64,000 bases of DNA. It comes from Streptomyces antarcticus (GTDB taxonomy: Bacteria; Actinomycetota; Actinomycetes; Streptomycetales; Streptomycetaceae). The stretch is from positions 22,508 through 86,507 of the forward strand of contig NZ_JAPNLM010000015.1 of NCBI RefSeq assembly GCF_026627255.1, written 5' to 3'. Positions within the stretch are counted from its first letter, which is position 1, and each line of letters begins with the position of its first letter. A program made the translations under genes and the position numbers. The notes beneath the pieces were generated by a model. The model saw only the letters and a program-made list of their open reading frames with translations. It did no database searches and had not been told where the DNA came from. Of this stretch, positions 32,612 through 43,553 are shown piece after piece.

Positions 32612-32699
32612 CCCGGACCCTGTCAGTAGGGTTGGTGCACAGCCGCGGGTACACGTTGCGCGCCCGATGTCGGGGCGGGCCATGGAGAGGGGACAGCGA

Positions 32700-33278
32700 G
32701 TGACGGTCAACATGACCAAGGGTCAGGCCATCAATCTGCAGAAGGCGGACGGGGGCACGCTGACCGCGGTCCGCATGGGCCTCGGCTGGCAGGCGGCGAA
32801 GCGCCGCGGGCTGTTCGGCTCGCGGACCAGGGAGATCGACCTGGACGCGTCGGCGGTGCTCTTCGCCGACAAGCAGCCGGTGGACGTGGTCTTCTTCCGG
32901 CACCTGCAGAGCGACGACGGCTCGGTCCGGCACACCGGTGACAACCTCGTCGGCGGCGTCGGCCAGGGCGGGGACGACGAGTCGATCCTCGTCGACCTGC
33001 AGCGCGTGCCGGTGCACATCGACCAGATCGTCTTCACGGTGAACTCCTTCACCGGCCAGACGTTCCAGGAGGTGCAGAACGCGTTCTGCCGCATCGTCGA
33101 CGAGACCAACGGCCAGGAGATGGCCCGGTACACCCTCGACGGCGGTGGCCAGTACACCGCGCAGATCATGGCGAAGGTGTCCCGCGTGGGCACCGGCTGG
33201 CAGATGACGGCCCTCGGGAACCCGGCCAACGGCCGCACCTTCCAGGACCTCATGCCGTCGATCCTGCCGCACCTGTAG
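32700..33278 (+). CDS. TerD family protein
   Basis: A 192-residue single-domain TerD protein. The family binds calcium and forms part of stress-response modules linked to tellurite, phage and chemical resistance. Visible are TKGQAINLQKADGGTLTAVRMGLGW at the N-terminus, the EIDLDASAVLF acidic motif, DNLVGGVGQGGDDESILVDLQRVPVHIDQIVFTVNSF and the C-terminal AKVSRVGTGWQMTALG. The GTG at 32700 lies six bases after GGAGAGGGGA. A TAGGGT -10-like box lies at 32626-32631. It is followed after 43 bases by the larger TerD-like gene, likely one operon. Confidence 0.92.
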   Translation: MTVNMTKGQAINLQKADGGTLTAVRMGLGWQAAKRRGLFGSRTREIDLDASAVLFADKQPVDVVFFRHLQSDDGSVRHTGDNLVGGVGQGGDDESILVDLQRVPVHIDQIVFTVNSFTGQTFQEVQNAFCRIVDETNGQEMARYTLDGGGQYTAQIMAKVSRVGTGWQMTALGNPANGRTFQDLMPSILPHL

Positions 33279-33321
33279 CAGTACCGGACAAGAGAAGAAG
33301 GCACGGGGGAGGGGCTGCACG

Positions 33322-35292
33322 ATGACGGCCGAACTGGTCCGGGGGCAGAACCACCCCGTGTCCCACAGCCGGGTGGAGATCAGGGTCTCGGCGGGCACAC
33401 CCGTGCTCGCCCTGGCCTCGCTCGCCGACGACCGGGGCCGGTTCTCCGGCCCGGAGGCACTGACGCACCCGGGAGCCCCGTCGCTCCCCGGTGTCCGCTC
33501 ACCGGAGGAGCTCGCCGAGCGGCACGCCTTCCCCGTCGACCTCGACGCCGTTCCCGCGGCCGTCCACACGGTCGGCGTGGTGCTGGTGCTGCCGCCCGGC
33601 GGCCCGGTGCGCTTCGGCGCGGTCCCGGCCTCCTACGTGGCCGTCGCCGATCCGGAGGGCACCGAGCTCGCCGGTTACACCCTGACCGGGCTGGACGGCG
33701 AAACCGCCGTCGTGGCGCTGGAGCTCTACCGGCGCCAGGGTGCCTGGAAGGTCCGCGCGGTCGGTCAGGGGTACGCCGAGGGCCTCGGCGCCCTGCTGGC
33801 CGACGGCGGGCTGCCGGCCCCCGAGGCCGCCGCGCTCGCCGCCGCAGCGCTGCGGACGGCCTCGCGCACCGGCGAGAGCGACCCCACCCTCGCCACCATG
33901 CCGACCCTGGTCCGCGACCTGGGCTCCCCGCGGGCCCCCGACGAGGCGCCCGCCCCCGCCCCCGAGCCGCCGGACCCGCTTCCCGCCTCGGGGAGCCCGT
34001 ACGCCGGTACGCCGGGCCCCGCGGCCGGCGGTGACGTCTCCCCGCCGACGCTCGGCCCCGGCACCCTCAGCTACGTTCACCCGCGCCGCCGCCCCAGCAG
34101 CACCGAGCCGCCCGAGCCGGCCCCCCGGGCCACCGCGCCGGCCGAGCCCGGCATGCCCCCGCGCCCGGTCGCCGGCGACGCCGACGGCTGGTCCATGGAG
34201 GAGCGGCTCTACAACCAGGTCTGGGGCATGTTCGAGGACCTGGCCCGTTCGGTCGCCGCCTATCGCAGCGCCGTCGAGTTCGCCGACTCCCGGATGGACC
34301 GCGAGCTCGACGCGGCCCTGTCCGACCCGCGCCACCGCCTCGGCGGCTCCGGCAACGCGGCCCGCGACACCGCGCGGGCCCGCCGCGACGACCTCGTCGC
34401 CCAGGCCCGGGCCGTCCTGGACCGGGACCTCGTCCAGCTGGTCGCCGAGTGCGAGGTCGTCGAGCCCGCGCTGCCCGCCGCGTACGCCCGCTGGGACAAC
34501 CCGGTCTGGCACGGCCACCGCATCCCCGGCGAGAACCCGCTGGCCCTGCGCCTGGGCGACCTGCACCTGCCCGAGCGGCCCGATCTGCGCATCCCGATGC
34601 TGGCCCGGGTCCCGCTCGAGCGCGGCCTGTGGATCGACAACGGCCGCACCGGCTCCGAGGCCGCGATGGCCATGGACACCGACCGGCTGCGCCGGGCCGC
34701 CATGGACATGGCCGTCGCCTACGCGGCGCGGCTGCTCGCGGTCCACCCCGGCGACCGGTTCTCCGTCCACGTCATCGACGCGGCCGGGGCCGGAGCCGCC
34801 TCCCTGGCTCCCCTCGTACGGGCCGGGGTGCTGGCCGCCCCGCCCGCGGCCGGAGCCGCCGGGGTCACGCAGACCCTGGCCGCGCTGACCCGCCGGGTGG
34901 ACCTCGTACAGATGGCGCTGCGGGCCGGCGCCCCCGAGGACCTGCCCCCGGACGTGGACACCGCCGAGCAGCTGCTGATCGTGCACGATTTCCCGCACGG
35001 GTTCGACGACCGGGCCGTCACCCGGTTGCGCTACCTCGCCGATGAGGGGCCGGCGGTCGGCATGCACCTGCTGATGGTCGCGGACCGTGACGAGGCCTCG
35101 GCCTACGGGCCGCTGCTGGACCCGCTGTGGCGGTCGCTGATGCGGTTGTCGCCGGTGCCGGACGACCATCTCGCCGACCCCTGGGTGCGGCACGCGTGGA
35201 CCTTCGAGCCGGACCTGCCGCCGCAGGGCAGCCAGGTCCTTGAGCAGGCACTCAGGCTGATCGCGGAGGCCCGCCGCACCGGTCGCCCCTGA
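33322..35292 (+). CDS. TerD-like domain fused to an FtsK-like domain without Walker A
   Basis: A 656-residue protein. Residues 1-165 are a TerD-like module (MTAELVRGQNHPVSHSRVEIRVSAGTPV ... ELYRRQGAWKVRAVGQGYAEG). Residues 170-290 are a Pro/Ala/Gly linker. From about 290 (EERLYNQVWGMFEDLARSVAAYRSA) comes a helical part and then an FtsK/SpoIIIE-like fold (LPMLARVPLERGLWIDN, FSVHVIDAAGAG, TLAALTRRVDLVQMAL, EQLLIVHDFPHGFDDRAVTRLRYLADEGPAVGMHLLMVADRDEA), but the nucleotide-binding GxxxxGK(S/T) is missing where LWIDNGRTGSEAAM stands. It is therefore a probable pseudo-ATPase scaffold. It is paired with the single-domain TerD gene and followed by the terC riboswitch. Confidence 0.8.
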   Translation: MTAELVRGQNHPVSHSRVEIRVSAGTPVLALASLADDRGRFSGPEALTHPGAPSLPGVRSPEELAERHAFPVDLDAVPAAVHTVGVVLVLPPGGPVRFGAVPASYVAVADPEGTELAGYTLTGLDGETAVVALELYRRQGAWKVRAVGQGYAEGLGALLADGGLPAPEAAALAAAALRTASRTGESDPTLATMPTLVRDLGSPRAPDEAPAPAPEPPDPLPASGSPYAGTPGPAAGGDVSPPTLGPGTLSYVHPRRRPSSTEPPEPAPRATAPAEPGMPPRPVAGDADGWSMEERLYNQVWGMFEDLARSVAAYRSAVEFADSRMDRELDAALSDPRHRLGGSGNAARDTARARRDDLVAQARAVLDRDLVQLVAECEVVEPALPAAYARWDNPVWHGHRIPGENPLALRLGDLHLPERPDLRIPMLARVPLERGLWIDNGRTGSEAAMAMDTDRLRRAAMDMAVAYAARLLAVHPGDRFSVHVIDAAGAGAASLAPLVRAGVLAAPPAAGAAGVTQTLAALTRRVDLVQMALRAGAPEDLPPDVDTAEQLLIVHDFPHGFDDRAVTRLRYLADEGPAVGMHLLMVADRDEASAYGPLLDPLWRSLMRLSPVPDDHLADPWVRHAWTFEPDLPPQGSQVLEQALRLIAEARRTGRP

Positions 35293-35353
35293 GCGGGGCC
35301 GGCCCCGCGGCGGCCGGTCCTAGACCGTCCTGTGACCAGTTCTTGGCAGTCCC

Positions 35354-35383
35354 TTTACCTTTACCGGCCCGGGCGGGTACCCT
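35354..35383 (+). promoter_or_regulatory. Candidate promoter of the terC riboswitch transcript
   Basis: TTTACC (35354-35359), 18 bases, TACCCT (35378-35383). Transcription would start near 35390, right at the 5' edge of the riboswitch. Confidence 0.5.
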
Positions 35384-35390
35384 GGTGAAC

Positions 35391-35546
35391 GCGGAGGGGA
35401 GTATTCCTGCTTTCCTGCTACGGCGTGCCCGTCAATACGGACTGCAATCGGTCCCGGGGCGCCGGCCCACGGCCTCCAGGCCGCCCGGGTGGAAGAGACC
35501 TCCGGCAGCGATGACGCTGACGAAGTGCTGAGCCATCCGCCGGAGG
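35391..35546 (+). ncRNA. yybP-ykoY (Mn2+-sensing) riboswitch of the terC gene
   Basis: The aptamer core matches the class: GGGGAGTA (35396-35403), CGTCA (35430-35434), a CCCGGGG/GCCGG helix and AGAGACCTCC at its end. P1 pairs GGAGG (35393-35397) with CCTCC (35499-35503). The same 3' arm, CCTCCGGC (35499-35506), is perfectly complementary to GCCGGAGG (35539-35546), the ribosome site of the gene. Metal binding that stabilises P1 would therefore free the ribosome site: a translational ON switch. The class senses Mn2+ and often controls TerC-type exporters. Confidence 0.85.
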
Positions 35547-35556
35547 CGTATTCACC

Positions 35557-36546
35557 ATGGAAGTTTCCTGGGCCCTGTGGGCATTGACCATCCTCGGTCT
35601 GTCCGTTCTCATCGGCGCCGATTTCTTCATCGGCCGCAAACCGCACGACGTATCGATCAAGGAAGCCGGCATCTGGACGGTCGTCTGGATCGTCCTCGCC
35701 GTGATCTTCGGCCTCGGCCTGTGGTTCTTCGGCAGCGGCCAGGCCTCCCAGGAGTTCTTCGCGGGCTTCATCACCGAGAAGTCCCTGAGCGTCGACAACC
35801 TGTTCGTCTTCGTCCTGATCATGGCGAAGTTCGCGGTCCCCTCCCACCTCCAGCAGCGGGTGCTGCTCATCGGCGTACTGATCGCCCTGGTGCTGCGCGC
35901 GATCTTCATCGCCGCGGGCGCCGCGATCATCGCCAGTTTCTCGTGGGTCTTCTACATCTTCGGCGCGTTCCTGATCTACACCGCGTGGAAGCTGATCCAG
36001 GAGGCCCGCAAGGACGAGGACGACGAGGAGTTCGAGGAGAACCGCCTCCTGAAGTCCGTCGAGAAGAAGTTCGGCGTCGCCGACCGGTACCACGGCACGA
36101 AGCTCTTCATCGAGAGCAACGGCAAGCGCATCCTGACCCCGCTGATGGTCGTCATGCTCGCCATCGGCACCACCGACGTGCTGTTCGCCCTGGACTCGAT
36201 CCCCGCGATCTTCGGCCTCACCCAGGACCCCTACATCGTCTTCACCGCCAACGCCTTCGCCCTCATGGGCCTGCGCCAGCTGTACTTCCTCATCGGCGGA
36301 CTGCTGAAGAAGCTGGTCCACCTCAGCTACGGCCTGTCGATCATCCTCGGGTTCATCGGCGTCAAGCTGGTGCTGCACGCCCTCCACGAGTCCGGCGTGC
36401 ACGTACCGGTGATCTCCATCCCGGTCTCGCTGGGCGTGATCTGCGGTGTCCTCGTCATCACCACGATCACCAGTCTGATCGCCTCCAAGAAGCAGGCGGC
36501 GGCCGAGGCCGCCGCCCACGAGGAGGACACGAGCGTCGACGCGTAA
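35557..36546 (+). CDS. TerC family membrane protein, probable metal exporter
   Basis: A 329-residue polytopic protein with eight or nine hydrophobic segments. TerC-family acidic motifs sit inside membrane segments: GADFFIGRKPHD, SLSVDNLFVFVLIM and IGTTDVLFALDSIPAIFGLTQDPYIV. TerC proteins of this type are linked to Mn2+ export and metallation of secreted proteins in other bacteria. The start follows GGAGG that the riboswitch can mask. A cytoplasmic loop (EARKDEDDEEFEENRLLKSVEKKF) is acidic. It lies downstream of the two TerD-type genes but has its own regulated leader. Confidence 0.95.
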   Translation: MEVSWALWALTILGLSVLIGADFFIGRKPHDVSIKEAGIWTVVWIVLAVIFGLGLWFFGSGQASQEFFAGFITEKSLSVDNLFVFVLIMAKFAVPSHLQQRVLLIGVLIALVLRAIFIAAGAAIIASFSWVFYIFGAFLIYTAWKLIQEARKDEDDEEFEENRLLKSVEKKFGVADRYHGTKLFIESNGKRILTPLMVVMLAIGTTDVLFALDSIPAIFGLTQDPYIVFTANAFALMGLRQLYFLIGGLLKKLVHLSYGLSIILGFIGVKLVLHALHESGVHVPVISIPVSLGVICGVLVITTITSLIASKKQAAAEAAAHEEDTSVDA

Positions 36547-36565
36547 CAGCGGCGCACGGAGTTCG

Positions 36566-36602
36566 GCGGCCGCCTTCCGCAGGCTTATGCGGGGGCGGCC
36601 GC
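36566..36602. terminator. Bidirectional terminator overlapping the MHS transporter stop
   Basis: GCGGCCGCC-tt-CCGCA (36566-36581) pairs with TGCGG-g-GGCGGCCGC (36588-36602). The loop contains the TAA stop of the minus-strand transporter gene, and the right arm is its last codons. It ends both convergent transcripts. Confidence 0.85.
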
Positions 36603-38006
36603 TTCGGCTTTCCCCGCTCGTGTCCGTACGACCAGCGGGTTCGTCTCCGGCAGGAGCGCGAAGCAGACCAGGCTGACCAGGGCCACCCCGGTCAGGTAGA
36701 CCGCGACCGCCCAGGGCGGGCCGGAGCCGTTCGCGAGCGCCGTCGCCACTATCGGGGTCAGGGCGCCGCCCAGCACACCGCCGAGGTTGTAGCCGACGGC
36801 CGCCCCGGTGCAGCGGATGTGCGGCGCGTACAGCTCGGGGAGGTAGGCGCCCGCCACCGAGAACATCGTCACCATGCCGAGCAGGGCCACGGCGAAGCCC
36901 ACCGTCATCAGCAGCGGGTCGGCCGTACGCAGCAGGGCCACCAGCGGGAACATCCACAGCAGGCAGGCCGTGCAGCCGATCAGGCACAGCGGCCTGCGGC
37001 CGTAGCGGTCGCCGAGCATGCCCAGCAGCGGCGTCGCGAGCCCCTTCACCGCCACGGCGGCCATGATGCAGGCCAGCATCGCCGTACGGCCCACGTCGAG
37101 GTGCTCGGTGGCGTACGCGAGGGACCAGGTGGTCACCGCGTAGAAGACGGCGTACGCCACGGCGAGCGCGCCACCGGTCAGCAGGAGCAGCCGCCAGTGC
37201 CCGCGCACCACCTCGGCGAGCGGAGCCTGCGCCCGGCCGCCCGTCGCGGCCAGCGCGAGGAACTCGGGGGTCTCCTCCACGGAGCGGCGCAGCCACAGCC
37301 CGGCCAGGGCCAGTACGCCGGCGGCCCAGAACGGCACCCGCCAGCCCCAGGACGTGAACTGGGCGTCGGTCAGGGTGGCCGACAGGGCCAGGATGATGCC
37401 GTTGGCCAGCAGGAAGCCGACCGAGGGCCCGATCTGGGGGAAGCTCGACCACAGGCCGCGCCGCCGCTCGGGGGCGTGCTCGGCGGTCAGCAGCACCGCG
37501 CCGCCCCACTCGCCGCCGAGCCCGAGCCCCTGGAGGAAGCGCAGCAGGAGCAGCAGCAGGGGCGCGGCGATCCCGATCGAGCCGTACGCCGGCACGCAGC
37601 CGACGGCGACCGTGGCCGCGCCGGTGAGCAGCAGGGAGCCGAGGAGCACCGGGCGCCTGCCGTAGCGGTCGCCGATGTGGCCGAAGACCGCGGAGCCCAG
37701 CGGGCGGGCGAGGAAACCGACGCCGAAGGTGCCGAAGGCGGCGAGGGTCCCGGCGAGGGGGGAGAAGGACGGGAAGAACAGCGGGCCCAGGACGAGGGCG
37801 GCGGCCGTCCCGTAGATGAAGAAGTCGTAGAACTCGATGGCGGTTCCGGCCAGCGAGGCCGTGGCGAGCCGCAGCATGCCGGGCCGGTGCCCGGCGCGTC
37901 TGCCGCGTCCGGTGCCGGGTGGCGGTGGAGCCGCGGGGGCCGCCGGGGCCTTGGTGAGCCGCGCGGCGGATGAGGGGGGCGAGGGCGGGGAAGGGTCCTG
38001 TTGCAT
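36585..38006 (-). CDS. MFS transporter of the metabolite:H+ symporter (MHS) family
   Basis: A 473-residue, 12-segment transporter with MHS-family signatures: TIEFYDFFIYGTAAALVLGPLFFP at the first segment, GHIGDRYGRRPVLLGS in loop 2-3, GLGLGGEWGGAVLLTAEHAP, and GMLGDRYGRRPLCLIG in loop 8-9. Members carry dicarboxylates, betaine, shikimate and other carboxylates; the substrate cannot be read from sequence. The N-terminus is a 40-residue Pro/Ala tail with basic residues. It is monocistronic; the 97-base gap upstream holds a CGGTC-atgagc-GACCG hairpin. Confidence 0.92.
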   Translation of the reverse strand: MQQDPSPPSPPSSAARLTKAPAAPAAPPPPGTGRGRRAGHRPGMLRLATASLAGTAIEFYDFFIYGTAAALVLGPLFFPSFSPLAGTLAAFGTFGVGFLARPLGSAVFGHIGDRYGRRPVLLGSLLLTGAATVAVGCVPAYGSIGIAAPLLLLLLRFLQGLGLGGEWGGAVLLTAEHAPERRRGLWSSFPQIGPSVGFLLANGIILALSATLTDAQFTSWGWRVPFWAAGVLALAGLWLRRSVEETPEFLALAATGGRAQAPLAEVVRGHWRLLLLTGGALAVAYAVFYAVTTWSLAYATEHLDVGRTAMLACIMAAVAVKGLATPLLGMLGDRYGRRPLCLIGCTACLLWMFPLVALLRTADPLLMTVGFAVALLGMVTMFSVAGAYLPELYAPHIRCTGAAVGYNLGGVLGGALTPIVATALANGSGPPWAVAVYLTGVALVSLVCFALLPETNPLVVRTRAGKAEAAAPA

Positions 38007-38103
38007 GGTGCAGCAGATACCCCCTCCCCGTCCCTCAGGAGGTGCTTTCGGTCATGAGCGACCGGAAGGAGTCCATCGCGTCCCGAAGTTGACGGATTCC
38101 GGC

Positions 38104-38760
38104 CTACCAGCCGCGCTCGCGCCACTCGGCGAGGTGCGGACGCTCGGCGCCGAGCGTGGTGTCGTTGCCGTGCCCCGGGTAGACCCAGGCCTCGTCCGGC
38201 AGCTGCTCGAAGAGCTTGTGCTGGACGTCGTCGATGAGGCGCACGAAGGCCTCCGCGTCGCCCGAGGTGTTGCCGACGCCGCCCGGGAAGAGGCAGTCGC
38301 CGGTGAACACGTGGGGGTGCCCGTGCGGGTCGTCGTAGATCAGCGCGATCGAGCCGGGGGTGTGGCCGACCAGGTGCCGCGCCGTGAGCGAGACCCGGCC
38401 GACGCGCACGGTGTCCCCGTCCGCGACGCGCACGTCGGTCGCCACCGGGATGCCCTCGGCGTCGTCCTCGCCCGCGTACGTCCGCGCACCGGTCGCCGCG
38501 ACGACCGCCTGGAGCGCGCCCCAGTGGTCGTCGTGGCGGTGGGTGGTGACGACGGACGCGATGCCGTCGTCGCCGATCAGGCTCAGCAGCGTGTCCGCCT
38601 CGGCCGCCGCGTCGATCAGGAGCTGCTCACCGGTGGCCCGGCAGCGCAGCAGATAGGCGTTGTTGTTCATCCCGCCCACCGCAACCTTGGAAATCATCAG
38701 GTCCGCGAGTTCGTGCACGTCGGCCGGACCGCCGACCTTGACCGCTCCGCTGTACGTCAT
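38104..38760 (-). CDS. MBL-fold metallohydrolase (glyoxalase II-like)
   Basis: A 218-residue metallo-beta-lactamase-fold hydrolase. The metal motif THRHDDHWGA (HxHxDH), HLVGHTPGSIAL, FTGDCLFPGG and a terminal VYPGHGNDTTLG supply the dinuclear site. Length and motifs fit glyoxalase II and related thioesterases. The upstream gene encodes a mycothiol-dependent-type enzyme, so hydrolysis of a mycothiol thioester is a reasonable idea (inference). TAGGAT lies seven bases before the ATG, and its first three bases are the stop codon of the upstream gene. Confidence 0.9.
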   Translation of the reverse strand: MTYSGAVKVGGPADVHELADLMISKVAVGGMNNNAYLLRCRATGEQLLIDAAAEADTLLSLIGDDGIASVVTTHRHDDHWGALQAVVAATGARTYAGEDDAEGIPVATDVRVADGDTVRVGRVSLTARHLVGHTPGSIALIYDDPHGHPHVFTGDCLFPGGVGNTSGDAEAFVRLIDDVQHKLFEQLPDEAWVYPGHGNDTTLGAERPHLAEWRERGW

Positions 38761-38770
38761 GACGGCAATC

Positions 38771-39460
38771 CTAGAGCGGGGGGAGCGCGGGCAGGGGGCC
38801 GCCCGCCGCGGTGAGGGACGCGCCCTTGTCGCCGCGCCCGGCCAGCCAGGCCAGGAGGGCGGCGGCGCTGCCGGTCACGGTGACCGCCGGATCGCCCGCG
38901 GAGCCGGTGCGCCAGGTGCGCCCGTCGGCCGCCGCCAGCGCCGTCGGGGGCACCTCGGGGCGTCCGGACCAGCGGTCGGCGAGGAAGGCGATCTCGCGGC
39001 CGGTGAACTCGTCCGGCAGGTCGGCGAGCTCGTAGCCGATATCCAGGTCGACGTGGTGCAGCTCGACCTCGACGAGGCGGCGGAAGGGCACGTTGGCGGC
39101 GAGGTCGGTCACGCCGTTGCGCAGCTCGACCGTGCGGGACCAGTCCTGGGCGGGCTCGGTGGTGGCGAGGAAGGCGGCCCCGGAATCACGGAGGTCCGGC
39201 AGTTGTTCTTCCAGGGGCCGACCGGAGTCGCGCTCGATGTCCGCGTCGCGGGCGGAGGCGCTCTCGTACATCGGACGTCCCTCGAAGACGTTCACGAGGG
39301 CGTCGGCGTTTCGCGCGAGATGGGCCAGGACGTGACCGCGGGTCCAGCCGGGGAGGTGTGACTCCCCGGCCAGGGCGGCGTTGTCCAGCTTGGCGACGGC
39401 GGCCAGCAGCCGGTCCGTCGCCTCACGTACAGATCGCAGGTCGTGCACATGATCAGTCAT
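38771..39460 (-). CDS. Maleylpyruvate isomerase family, mycothiol-dependent enzyme
   Basis: A 229-residue DinB-like four-helix protein: LLAAVAKLDNAALAGESHLPGWTRGHVLAHLARNADALVNVFEG, with the W/GH and HxxR metal and thiol-binding positions, then a VELHHVDLDIGY motif and a C-terminal sterol-carrier-like part (VTVTGSAAALLAWLAGRGD). In actinomycetes such proteins use mycothiol as cofactor, the best known being maleylpyruvate isomerase, but many homologues have other unknown substrates. TAGGCT sits seven bases before ATG 39460, so the transcript is probably leaderless. Confidence 0.88.
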   Translation of the reverse strand: MTDHVHDLRSVREATDRLLAAVAKLDNAALAGESHLPGWTRGHVLAHLARNADALVNVFEGRPMYESASARDADIERDSGRPLEEQLPDLRDSGAAFLATTEPAQDWSRTVELRNGVTDLAANVPFRRLVEVELHHVDLDIGYELADLPDEFTGREIAFLADRWSGRPEVPPTALAAADGRTWRTGSAGDPAVTVTGSAAALLAWLAGRGDKGASLTAAGGPLPALPPL

Positions 39461-39530
39461 GACGGCGAGCCTAGTGGCCGCAGGCCCGCGGCCACACGAT
39501 CGGGTGAAGCGGTCTCCGGAGTGCCGTAAA

Positions 39531-39546
39531 TCGAATGTGCGTGCTA
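39531..39546 (+). promoter_or_regulatory. Possible LexA-type (SOS) box upstream of uvrA
   Basis: TCGAAT-gtgc-GTGCTA matches the actinobacterial SOS palindrome TCGAAC-N4-GTTCGA at 9 of 12 positions and lies next to a TATACG -10-like box (39545-39550). Moderate match only. Confidence 0.3.
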
Positions 39547-39643
39547 TACGCTCGGAAGTCCAGCTCCACTCCACCGCAGAGGCGCCCCCCATACCCTGGG
39601 ACGGGGGCCCGTCCCCGCTCTCTCAAGAAAGGTGCGGACCGGC

Positions 39644-42646
<3,003 letters not shown>

Positions 42647-42686
42647 TCGAGCCGCCGCGCCGGGCTTGAGCGGGCCTGCGCCCGGA

Positions 42687-42721
42687 CGGAGGGGCCCGGC
42701 CTGATGGGCCGGGCCCCTCCG
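42687..42721 (+). terminator. Intrinsic terminator of uvrA
   Basis: A perfect 15-bp stem (42687-42701 with 42707-42721) has a tgatg loop and begins 41 bases after the stop. One of the strongest hairpins in the window. Confidence 0.9.
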
Positions 42722-42844
42722 CCGTCGGGGCCCGGCCCAGGGGGCGTGGGGCTGCCGGGCGGGTGTCCTCCGACGGGTCGCGCCGCCGGGCGGGTGCCGT
42801 CGGGTGGAGAGGGAGGGTGTGGAGCGCCGTGCGGGGGGTCGGGC

Positions 42845-43495
42845 TCAGGTGGCGATGCCCACCGGGCGGCGGAAGGTCGCGGGGTCGTTCAGGGTCGCCA
42901 GCAGCGCGTGGGCCACGTCCGCGCGCGGGATGACGCGGCCGGCCGGGACGTTGGCGCCGATCGCACGGCGGTACGTGCCGGTACCGGGGCGGTCCAGCAG
43001 CCGGGGCGGTCGGATCACCGTCCACTCGGTGGAGCTCGCGGCGATCGCCGCCTCCATGACCGCCAGGTCCGCGTACAGGTCCCGCAGGGCCCGCCGCAGG
43101 ACCGGCAGGAGCACCGCCCGGGTGAAGACGCCGTCGCCCGGCACGTCCGGGCCCAGCGGGGCCGCGCTGACCACCGACAGGCGGCTTACGCCCGCGCGGT
43201 CCATCGCCGCGAGGACGGCCCGTGCGGCGGGCCCGGTCACCGGAGCCGCCTTGGCCTGCTTGTTGCTGCCCGCGCCGAGCGCCGACACCACCGCCGACCG
43301 GCCCGCCAGAACCGGCACGAGCGCGTCCTCGTCCGTCAGGTCGGCTACGACGGCCACATCGAGCCGGTTGTGCGCCGGCACCCCCAGCCGGGCCGGGTCG
43401 CGGACGACCGCCGTCACCTCGTGGCCCGCGTCCAGGGCCTGGGCGACCACCTCCCGGCCGACTCCGCCCGTCGCTCCGAACACCGTGATCCTCAT
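42845..43495 (-). CDS. NAD(P)H-binding atypical short-chain dehydrogenase (NmrA-like)
   Basis: A 216-residue Rossmann protein. The nucleotide-binding GATGGVGREVV follows MRITVF at the N-terminus; LDVAVVADLTDEDAL and SVVSAAPLGPDVPGDGVFTR follow as in NAD(P)-binding NmrA-like or SDR-a5 proteins, which act as redox sensors or quinone reductases. The ATG at 43495 is six bases after GGGAG; the frame upstream to 43513 is not needed. It is transcribed divergently from a TetR gene across two operator palindromes and is almost certainly that repressor's target. Confidence 0.88.
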   Translation of the reverse strand: MRITVFGATGGVGREVVAQALDAGHEVTAVVRDPARLGVPAHNRLDVAVVADLTDEDALVPVLAGRSAVVSALGAGSNKQAKAAPVTGPAARAVLAAMDRAGVSRLSVVSAAPLGPDVPGDGVFTRAVLLPVLRRALRDLYADLAVMEAAIAASSTEWTVIRPPRLLDRPGTGTYRRAIGANVPAGRVIPRADVAHALLATLNDPATFRRPVGIAT

Positions 43496-43520
43496 GTCTG
43501 GCTCCCGCCCCACTAGGGGT

Positions 43521-43540
43521 GGGTGAGTGTTTACTCACCC
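43521..43540. promoter_or_regulatory. TetR operator 1
   Basis: GGGTGAGT-gttt-ACTCACCC, perfect 8-bp arms. It covers the TTTACT -35 candidate of the tetR promoter (43530-43535; TAGGGT -10 at 43552-43557 after 16 bases) and sits 25 bases from the start of the oxidoreductase gene. Confidence 0.75.
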
Positions 43541-43553
43541 CTGCTTTGTCTTA

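Noticed and set aside
32700..36546. Complete tellurite-resistance operon
   Set aside because: Only TerD-type and TerC-type genes are present, with terC under its own Mn2+ riboswitch; TerA, TerB, TerZ and the biosynthetic partners are missing.
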